Assembly: GCA_013203475.1 (NCBI GenBank)
Contig: JABMNV010000106.1
Coordinates: forward strand, 1-59,957
DNA: 59,957 bases
Reading direction: 5' to 3'
DNA from: Acidobacteriota bacterium
GTDB taxonomy: Bacteria > Acidobacteriota > Vicinamibacteria > Vicinamibacterales > SCN-69-37
Under the pieces are notes generated by a model. The model did not search any database and had not been told where the DNA came from. It worked only from the letters and a program-made list of their open reading frames with translations. Below are positions 52,855-59,957 of this stretch, one piece after another. Positions within the stretch are counted from its first letter, which is position 1; the number at the start of each line of letters is the position of its first letter. The position numbers were made by a program, and so were the translations under genes.

Positions 52855-54245
52855 TTGCCGATACAGAACCGGCTGAAAATGTGTTCGAGCAGTTCGTCTG
52901 CTGTGCGTCGACCGGTCACCGCCTCGAGCGCGTCCCGAGCCTCGCCCAACTCGGCAAGCACCAATTCTTCGGTGCCCCCTTCGCCCAGGTTCTTCCGCGC
53001 GCGTTCCACTGCGACTAACGCGCGCTCCAGTTGCTGCACATGCCGTTGATTAGAGACCATCGGTGTGTCTCGCTCGACTTGACCTCCCGCCATCGCCGCG
53101 ACCACAGTGGCTCGCAACGCCTCAAGTCCGGCACCAGTCACGGCTGATACCAACTGCGGCACCTCTCCCGGGCGACTCCCGGACCACTCTAGTGGTGCGT
53201 CTGACAAGTCGCTCTTGTTTCCCACGACCAATCGAGGGCCACTCACGGCCTCCAATAAACGCCGGTCGTCCTCGCCCAGGGGTTGGCTCGCGTCAAACAC
53301 CAACAACGTCAGAGCCGCCACGGCGCGCGCTTGAACGGCGCGCCGAACACCTTCTTCCTCGATCGCGTCCACCGACTCACGCAACCCGGCAGTGTCAACC
53401 AGCGTCACTGGAACTCCAAGAATGTCCACGTGTTCTGTCAGCACATCTCGAGTGGTCCCAGCCATGGGGGTGACGATGGCTCTCGACGCTCCAACAAGAG
53501 CGTTGAACAGACTCGATTTACCAACATTGGGACGGCCGGCAATCACGACCATTCGGCCCTCTCGAATCACCCGGCCTCGACGACCATCTGACACCAACCT
53601 TGAGAGTGCCGACTCCAAGAGGTCGAGATCAGCTGTCACCTCACGGCGTGTGATGAAGTGAAACCCTTCATCGGGAAAATCAAGTGACGCCTCAAGCTTG
53701 GCAGCCAGGCTGAACAACTGTTCCTCAATCTCACGGACCGCCGTCGTCAGAGTCCCTTCGAGTTGGTCCATGGCGACGCGCGCTTGAAGGGGAGTGACCG
53801 CGTGAATCAAATCGGCCACGGCTTCGGCTTGAACAAGATCAAGGCGTTCGTTCAAATAGGCGCGCAGCGTGAACTCGCCTGGTTGCGCCAACCGCGCTCC
53901 CTCCAGGCACGCCAGGTCTACAATTCGCTGCAAGAGCCAGGGACTGCCGTGTCCGGAGATTTCGACCACGTCTTCGCCCGTGTATGAGTGAGGCGCAGCG
54001 AACCAGGTCACCACCACTTGATCCACTGATTGGTCTGCTGTCGTCTGGTCCACCAGCGCGCTGGTGTTCGAGTGGACCACGGCCAGTGTCGCGTGGCGGG
54101 CTTCGAATCGCGCCGGGCGGTGGGTTAGTCGTTGGGTGATGGCTGTCGCGTCAGGGCCTGACAATCGCACAACGCCCAGTCCACCTCGGCCCGGTGGGGT
54201 GGCGACTGCCACGATGGTGTCCGCGGTGGAAAAGGCGACGTCCAC
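52851..54245 (-). CDS. mnmE: tRNA modification GTPase MnmE (TrmE)
   Basis: [37 protein letters not shown]-terminal FCIGK. Confidence 0.98.
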   Translation of the reverse strand: MDVAFSTADTIVAVATPPGRGGLGVVRLSGPDATAITQRLTHRPARFEARHATLAVVHSNTSALVDQTTADQSVDQVVVTWFAAPHSYTGEDVVEISGHGSPWLLQRIVDLACLEGARLAQPGEFTLRAYLNERLDLVQAEAVADLIHAVTPLQARVAMDQLEGTLTTAVREIEEQLFSLAAKLEASLDFPDEGFHFITRREVTADLDLLESALSRLVSDGRRGRVIREGRMVVIAGRPNVGKSSLFNALVGASRAIVTPMAGTTRDVLTEHVDILGVPVTLVDTAGLRESVDAIEEEGVRRAVQARAVAALTLLVFDASQPLGEDDRRLLEAVSGPRLVVGNKSDLSDAPLEWSGSRPGEVPQLVSAVTGAGLEALRATVVAAMAGGQVERDTPMVSNQRHVQQLERALVAVERARKNLGEGGTEELVLAELGEARDALEAVTGRRTADELLEHIFSRFCIGK

Positions 54246-54260
54246 GGCGGTCTCTCTCCT

Positions 54261-54722
54261 CTACGTCTGGGCGGACACGGAAATGACGACCGTTTTCAGA
54301 AAATCTTCACCCACACTCACGGTGCCCATTCCAGGTTCGTCGGCGACCGTCAGGTGCACAAGGCGACGCTCGTAGGGATTAAGGGGGCCCATCTCCTGGG
54401 CTATTCCTGAGTCGCGCGCTTTCTCCATCAGGCTTTGCGCCATCTGCCGCAACTCGTCATCCTTCGCCTTGCGAAACCCCTGGACGTCAACGATGTAGTG
54501 ACGGTCACCACGCTCTTCACGACGAAAGGCGGTATTGACGATCACCTGTAGTGCGTCGATCGTTTCACCCTGCCTCCGGAGCAATGTGTCTGCGCCTTCT
54601 CCGGTGATATTCACCCGAGCCGCGTCAGGGGTCTCATCAAGCGCCACGTCGAGCGACAGGCCCATCGCGCCAAGGACGTCAGTCAGAAAATCAAGTACTC
54701 GTGCATCAAGTTCTGGGTTCAT
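54261..54722 (-). CDS. Jag/KhpB-like R3H/KH RNA-binding protein
   Basis: TGEGADTLLRRQGETIDALQVIVN; MGPLNPYERRLVHLTVAD (R3H). Confidence 0.93.
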   Translation of the reverse strand: MNPELDARVLDFLTDVLGAMGLSLDVALDETPDAARVNITGEGADTLLRRQGETIDALQVIVNTAFRREERGDRHYIVDVQGFRKAKDDELRQMAQSLMEKARDSGIAQEMGPLNPYERRLVHLTVADEPGMGTVSVGEDFLKTVVISVSAQT

Positions 54723-54735
54723 CTCGTGTCCTCTG

Positions 54736-56508
54736 CTACTTTCCCTGTGCCTTTGGTGTTGCGGCCCGGCCGGCCTGTTTTGCCCGGCGTTCGGCGCTTG
54801 TGCCGCCCAGGGCCTCAGGCCCCGTTGAGCCTGGCTTGCTCGGCGATCCGATCATGCGGTTGGTCATGAACTGCTGCCCCACCGTCATGATGTTGCTCAT
54901 CAGCCAGTAAATCACAAGCCCAGCGGGCGCCCACAGGAACATGACCATGAAGATCAGGGGCATGAACATGAAGATCTTCTGTTGTGCGGGGTCCGCCGTA
55001 GAAGGCGTCATTTTTTGCTGCACAAACATCGTCACTCCCATCAACACCGGTGTGATGTAGAGCGGGTCCATCTGGGAGAGGTCAGTAATCCAACCAAAGA
55101 ACGGTGCGCCGCGCAGTTCGATGGCGACAGACAACATGGCGTAAAACGCAAACAACACCGGCATCGTCAGCAACATGGGCACACAACCACTGGCTGGGTT
55201 GACGCCCCGTTGTTTATAGAGCGCCATCATCTCGGTGTTCATTTTCTGGCGATCAGGATCAGTGATCTTCAGCTTTTCGTAGCGCTTCTGAATCGCCTTC
55301 ACCTCAGGCTGAATCTCCTGCATCTTGCGCATCGACACCATGCTGCGATGCCGCAGTGGAAACATGATCGCGTTCAGGATGATTGTCAGGAGCACGATCG
55401 ACCACCCGAAGTTGCCGACGTAGGTATTGATCCACTTGAGCGACTGCAGAAGGGGGACCACCAGCCACGCGAAGATCCCAAAGTCAATGGCGCGCACCAG
55501 TTGGGTGTCGACAGCCTTCAACACATCGAAGTCTTTCGGTCCGACGAAGAAGGGCATGTTCATCGCGCCAGGCGTCGACACGCTGTAGGAGACAAACGAA
55601 CGTTCTGTCACGCCCGTCTCGGTCGCATCTGGTTCGGGCGTCGGCAACGTGACGGGCTGGAACTCCATGCGCACACTGCGAGTGCCAGGTATCGCCGCTG
55701 ACAGGAAGTACTGATCTCCAACCCCGGCGAAACGCATAACGCCTTCATACGCCGGTTGCTCGAGTAATGAACTCGCACTGGGGCGCTCGACGCTGCCGTC
55801 CTTGTGAAACACAGCAGCCGACGGGTACGCGGCCGTCATCCGGCCACCCGTCGAATAGCCGATACCTACGGCGGGGCCAAACTTGAGGGTCACCGGCCGC
55901 GCCACGCCTTGCACGTCTACCGAGGCGTCAACCGTCATCATGTAGGGCATGCCGTCAGGCTGAAAATGGAAACTTTTCCGTGCCGTCAGGCCTGTCTCGT
56001 CCTGATACTCAAAGCTCAATGTCCCCGGCGCAGCTCCCAGAGACAAAGGGCCCAGCGAGCTTGGCTTGAACTTGGCCACCGACAACACGGCTGACACGGC
56101 GTCCTGGTCAGTCGCCAGGGTAAAAGGGTGTGGATAGTTGGCTGGCAGTTGCGGCGGGATCAAATCGAGCGGCTCGCCATTGGTATCGAAGTATTTCTTC
56201 AACCGCCAACTTTTGATCGTTGCGCCCTCTGTTGAAAATACGGCGTAGACCGTGTCGGTGTTCACGATGATGTCGCGAGCCTCGGTGTCGCCGACAAGGG
56301 TCGCAGGCATCTCGATTGGAGCCGGTGTGATCGCGGCCACCTCTGGTGCCGCTGGCGTCGCAGCGCCTTGCGTCAGCGCCGCAGGCGCCCCTGCAGGCCC
56401 GGTGGGCGCAGCGGCCGGCGGGGCCACTTGCGGAGGCACGATATAGTTCTGGTAGACCGCGAGAATGCCGAACGACAAAACAATTGCGAGGAAGACGCGC
56501 TTTTCCAT
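54736..56508 (-). CDS. yidC: membrane protein insertase YidC
   Basis: MEKRVFLAIVLSFGILAVYQNY; NFGWSIVLLTIILNAIMFPLRHRSMVSMRKMQEIQPEVKAIQ. Confidence 0.97.
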   Translation of the reverse strand: MEKRVFLAIVLSFGILAVYQNYIVPPQVAPPAAAPTGPAGAPAALTQGAATPAAPEVAAITPAPIEMPATLVGDTEARDIIVNTDTVYAVFSTEGATIKSWRLKKYFDTNGEPLDLIPPQLPANYPHPFTLATDQDAVSAVLSVAKFKPSSLGPLSLGAAPGTLSFEYQDETGLTARKSFHFQPDGMPYMMTVDASVDVQGVARPVTLKFGPAVGIGYSTGGRMTAAYPSAAVFHKDGSVERPSASSLLEQPAYEGVMRFAGVGDQYFLSAAIPGTRSVRMEFQPVTLPTPEPDATETGVTERSFVSYSVSTPGAMNMPFFVGPKDFDVLKAVDTQLVRAIDFGIFAWLVVPLLQSLKWINTYVGNFGWSIVLLTIILNAIMFPLRHRSMVSMRKMQEIQPEVKAIQKRYEKLKITDPDRQKMNTEMMALYKQRGVNPASGCVPMLLTMPVLFAFYAMLSVAIELRGAPFFGWITDLSQMDPLYITPVLMGVTMFVQQKMTPSTADPAQQKIFMFMPLIFMVMFLWAPAGLVIYWLMSNIMTVGQQFMTNRMIGSPSKPGSTGPEALGGTSAERRAKQAGRAATPKAQGK

Positions 56509-56524
56509 GTGAGGTAACGAAAGA

Positions 56525-56794
56525 TCAGGACCGTGTCGAGCGTGAATTGCCGGGCACAGGATCAATCCCGTGGGGCCCGAACGGATGACATTTGAGAACG
56601 CGGCGCAGGGAGAGCCACCCCCCGCGCAAGAGACCATGTTGCTCCAGGGCGGAGACCGCATAATGAGAGCACGAGGGCTCAAATCGGCACGCGCCGCCAG
56701 CGAACGGAGAGAGTAGCAATTGATAGGTGTGAACAACGGTCACGCCGACACGCACTCCCAATCGTCGGGACCATGTGTTGGCGCGGACCGGCAT
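56525..56794 (-). CDS. yidD: membrane protein insertion efficiency factor YidD
   Basis: YQLLLSPFAGGACRFEPSCSHYAVSALEQHGLLRGGWLSLRRVLKCHPFGPHGIDPVP. Confidence 0.96.
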   Translation of the reverse strand: MPVRANTWSRRLGVRVGVTVVHTYQLLLSPFAGGACRFEPSCSHYAVSALEQHGLLRGGWLSLRRVLKCHPFGPHGIDPVPGNSRSTRS

Positions 56795-56805
56795 CGCGTG
56801 TGACC

Positions 56806-57168
56806 TCACGCCTGGCCTCTGATTCTTGTGAGAGCCGTACAAAAATCCTCGTCCACCGCCGCGAATGGCGCCCCTAGCATTGCGCGGCGGGGAATGGCTA
56901 CCAAATCAAGTCCTTTGAGTCCACGCTCACCCACGGTATCGGGTTCCGAGTGACGGAAGATTTCGCGTAGGCGCCGTTTGGCGCGATTTCTGGCCACGGC
57001 GTTGCCAAATTTCCGGGACGCGATAAGTCCCAGACGATCATGGCCGTGTTCGTTGACCAACCCCAGCAAGGTGACGTACTTCGTGGCCACGCGGTGACCA
57101 CGTTCCTGAACCGGCAGAAACTCTGGCCGGGACTTCAGTCGAACCGATGGACGAAAACGCTGTGACAT
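56806..57168 (-). CDS. rnpA: ribonuclease P protein component
   Basis: RLGLIASRKFGNAVARNRAKRRLREIFR; position between rpmH and yidD. Confidence 0.94.
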   Translation of the reverse strand: MSQRFRPSVRLKSRPEFLPVQERGHRVATKYVTLLGLVNEHGHDRLGLIASRKFGNAVARNRAKRRLREIFRHSEPDTVGERGLKGLDLVAIPRRAMLGAPFAAVDEDFCTALTRIRGQA

Positions 57169-57213
57169 GGGAGCGCCGCGGCGTCTTTCTCGACGCCGGG
57201 AGCTGGCTACCAG

Positions 57214-57357
57214 CTAGCGGGTGGAAACCGTCAGGCGTTTACGCCCTTTGGCGCGGCGACGCTTCAGTACAAGACGGCCGTTTTTGGTGCGCATCCGCAC
57301 GATGAAGCCGTGCGTGCGACGACGGCGGCGAACATTAGGTTGAAAAGTACGCTTCAT
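57214..57357 (-). CDS. rpmH: 50S ribosomal protein L34
   Basis: Manual translation [47 protein letters not shown]; absent from the supplied ORF list (short). Confidence 0.97.
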   Translation of the reverse strand: MKRTFQPNVRRRRRTHGFIVRMRTKNGRLVLKRRRAKGRKRLTVSTR

Positions 57358-57476
57358 CAGACTCCCTCTCGGAGCGTCCTTCCTCCACTCTGGAGAAACA
57401 CTGATGCTACTGGAGGCGGGAAAAGCCTGTCAACGTACGATGTCTGAAGCGTATGCTTAAAGTCGTTCGCTTCGGG

Positions 57477-57508
57477 TTTTCCACAGGTGTGGAAAAAACT
57501 GTGGAAAA
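57477..57508. promoter_or_regulatory. cluster of three DnaA-box-like sites
   Basis: TTTTCCACA (57477-57485), TGTGGAAAA (57488-57496), TGTGGAAAA (57500-57508) upstream of dnaA. Confidence 0.7.
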
Positions 57509-57719
57509 CAAGGGGTTTTCGCAGTCTTAGGCCAAAAAATGCAGTCTTTTCAAGTGGTTCCGTGAGGCGAAAGTGTGAAAATACTTACTGAGTAAGGGTT
57601 TTGGTGGGCCATATTCTCGAAACGCTTGCTGCAAAGGTGTTTCATAAGGGCGAAAGCTCAGAAACGCCCGTGTAACAAGGGTCCATGGATCCTCTTTGGA
57701 TTGTCGCGGCAAGGCAGAA

Positions 57720-59111
57720 ATGACGAACACTGTTTGGGATGCTGTTCTCGGGCGTATCGAGACCAAAGTTAACCGTTTCAGCTACTTCAGCTGGTTCCAC
57801 ACCACCCGGCTTCTCAGGGATGGCGGCACGCTTCTGGTTATCCAGGTGCCTAACCCGATGGCGGCTGAGTGGCTGACTACGCATTATCCAGCCCTGATAG
57901 AGGAAGCTCTGGCAGAAATAGGCCGGCCTGGTGTGCAGGTGGCATATGAACCTGCCGAGCCAGGTGACTCCAAGGCGGCCCTGCCGACGCCGTTCACCCC
58001 AGGAGAGTCGTCGCTCGAGGCCGAAAACGCGGAAACGGCAGGTAATGCGAAAAGCCTCGCTCTGGTAGAGGGGGATTCCGAGGGAGGAAAGAGCGCCTTT
58101 GGTCTGAGTCCGCGCTATACGTTCGACACTTTTATCGTGGGCGGATCAAACCAGTTTGCGGATGCTGCGTGCAGGGCCGTGGCTGAAGCCCCTTCTCGCT
58201 CCTACAATCCTCTGTTTATCTACGGAGGAGTGGGCCTTGGAAAGACACACCTGATGCATGCCATCGGGGACTACGTTCTTCAGCATCATCCTGGACTCAA
58301 ACTGACGTACGTTTCGTCGGAGCGGTTCATGAACGAGGTCATTAACGCGCTGCGTTATGACCGAATCCTTGAATTTCGCGAAAAATATCGCAGCGTGGAT
58401 GTTCTGCTTATTGACGATATTCAGTTTATTGCTGGCAAAGAGCGCACGCAGATGGAGTTCTTCCATACGTTTAACGCGCTGTATGACTCCCAAAAACAGA
58501 TTGTTCTCAGCAGTGACTGTCCTCCTCATCAGATTGCCCAACTGGAAGAACGGTTGCGCTCGCGATTTGAGTGGGGGTTGACGGCTGATATCCAGGCCCC
58601 TGACCTGGAGACCAAAATCGCCATCCTTACCCGCAAGGCTGATAGCGAAGGGGTCTCACTGCCCGACGATGTGGCGTTGTATATCGGTGGACGGATTAAA
58701 TCGAACATCCGTGAACTGGAAGGCGCATTGATCCGGCTATTGGCCTACGCCTCGCTCACCGGGCGCGATCTTTCCATGAGTCTGGCGCAAGAGGTGCTCC
58801 GTGACATTCTTCGCCAAGACGAACGGGCGATCACCATTGAGGGCATCCAGAAGTTCGTCGCCGATTACTACCAAATGAAAATAATCGAGCTCAAATCAAG
58901 GAACAACTCGAAATCCGTGGCTCTGCCTCGGCAGGTGGCGATGTATCTTTGCAAGAAACTCACAAAAGCTTCCCTTCCAGAAATTGGGAAAAGCTTTGGC
59001 GGCAAACACCACTCCACTGTTATTCACTCCATCCGAAAAGTCGAAGACCTGCGGGGTAAGGATGAGGTTTTCAACAACCAAATCAACACCCTTCTCCAGT
59101 CACTGCAGTAG
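57720..59111 (+). CDS. dnaA: chromosomal replication initiator DnaA
   Basis: NPLFIYGGVGLGKTHLMHAIGDYVL, LLIDDIQFIAGKERTQ, GGKHHSTVIHSIRKVE. Confidence 0.98.
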   Translation: MTNTVWDAVLGRIETKVNRFSYFSWFHTTRLLRDGGTLLVIQVPNPMAAEWLTTHYPALIEEALAEIGRPGVQVAYEPAEPGDSKAALPTPFTPGESSLEAENAETAGNAKSLALVEGDSEGGKSAFGLSPRYTFDTFIVGGSNQFADAACRAVAEAPSRSYNPLFIYGGVGLGKTHLMHAIGDYVLQHHPGLKLTYVSSERFMNEVINALRYDRILEFREKYRSVDVLLIDDIQFIAGKERTQMEFFHTFNALYDSQKQIVLSSDCPPHQIAQLEERLRSRFEWGLTADIQAPDLETKIAILTRKADSEGVSLPDDVALYIGGRIKSNIRELEGALIRLLAYASLTGRDLSMSLAQEVLRDILRQDERAITIEGIQKFVADYYQMKIIELKSRNNSKSVALPRQVAMYLCKKLTKASLPEIGKSFGGKHHSTVIHSIRKVEDLRGKDEVFNNQINTLLQSLQ

Positions 59112-59330
59112 GTTTTTCCACAACCTCCCCCTGTGCGGCACTGTGGACATCCTGTGTAAAAATAACAAACCCTTTTTTTCAGCAGAACACGTCCAGGATC
59201 TGCACGCCGTTACCCGCAGAAACATGCACAGCTTAACCTGTTGATAATTAGGGGGTAATCGTCAAAATTTGGATTACCAACAGGCCCTTATTACTGTTAT
59301 AATTATCTGTCTTTTTGATCTTCCTAAGGT
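59112..59330. promoter_or_regulatory. dnaA-dnaN intergenic candidate oriC/DnaA-binding region
   Basis: TTTTCCACA (59114-59122), TGTTGATAA (59239-59247), AT-rich stretch ttattactgttataattatctg. Confidence 0.5.
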
Positions 59331-59381
59331 AAGTTCGATCGTTCCCATTTTGGAGCGTTCGAGAAAGAGGTCGCCCCGCTC

Positions 59382-59957
59382 ATGGAGCTAGTGGTTCGCA
59401 AGAACGATCTGCTGAAAGAACTTTCCCTCCTGCAAGGCATCGTTGAACGCAAGAACACGATTCCGATCTTGGCGAATGTCTTGATCGAAGCTGCTGATGG
59501 CGTCGTGTCGCTATTAGCCACGGATCTTGACGTCGCGCTGCGCACCCGCTGTGAGGCAACGGTTTCGAAACCTGGCACGTTGACCCTGCCGGCCAAGAAA
59601 CTCTTCGAAATTGTGAACGCCTTGCCTGATACCGACATTCGCATTGAAGCGGACAAGGGTGGAAAAAGCGTCACGGTCGCCGCAGACCGCTTCGAGTCAA
59701 AGCTGCAGACTTTGCCCGCCAGCGAGTTTCCGACGCCTCCACAGGAGTCTGAGGGCGTCCAGGCGTCCATTCCTGGCGGGGCACTGAAGCGGATGATCTC
59801 TCACACCCGGTTCGCAATAACCAGCGAAGACACCCGGTATTTCCTGAATGGCGCCCAACTGGTTTTGCGGCCCGAGTCACTCAGTATGGTGGCGACCGAC
59901 GGCCACCGCCTCGCACTGGTGACCGTCAACGAGCCCTCAGGTGCCACAGAGCCAGCC
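59382..59957 (+). CDS. dnaN: DNA polymerase III beta sliding clamp (partial, runs off window)
   Basis: MELVVRKNDLLKELSLLQGIVERKNTIPILANVLIEAADGVVSLLATDLDVALRTRCEATV; absent from ORF track because there is no stop in the window. Confidence 0.97.
   Translation, partial: MELVVRKNDLLKELSLLQGIVERKNTIPILANVLIEAADGVVSLLATDLDVALRTRCEATVSKPGTLTLPAKKLFEIVNALPDTDIRIEADKGGKSVTVAADRFESKLQTLPASEFPTPPQESEGVQASIPGGALKRMISHTRFAITSEDTRYFLNGAQLVLRPESLSMVATDGHRLALVTVNEPSGATEPA

Overview
The window looks like the replication-origin neighbourhood of a high-GC, Gram-negative-type bacterium. I suspect Acidobacteriota-like, but that is inference only and was not tested. The right end carries a classical origin block: dnaN (partial) and dnaA on +, then rpmH-rnpA-yidD-yidC-jag-mnmE-mnmG-rsmG-(parS)-parA-parB-selD-atpH/A/G/D/C on -. 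Further left are an ABC O-antigen-type exporter pair, a lone DUF2075-type nuclease/helicase, rfaE2, mfd, a SurA-like PPIase, a NusG/UpxY-like protein, dusB, an NtrC-type regulator with small two-component pieces, a FliA-type sigma factor, serA, a FabZ-like protein, SpoIIE/PP2C phosphatases, a NuoG-like protein, an M1 peptidase and several PLP aminotransferases. The most notable observation is a PCYCGC-motif (PF13798-type) secreted protein at 23987-24541. An in-frame TGA at 24383-24385 falls where the family normally has the first Cys of a CxxC motif (WDYHGLT-U-GIC). Homologous sequence continues for 51 codons after it. A bacterial-SECIS-like hairpin starts 14 nt downstream, with its loop 21 nt after the TGA, and a selenophosphate synthetase gene (selD) lies in the same window. 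This strongly suggests an unannotated selenoprotein. Other points are a frameshifted nitroreductase, gene remnants (PadR, GH51), 7-bp repeat clusters, a FabZ-like protein lacking the catalytic His motif, and an inverted-repeat-rich parS intergenic region.
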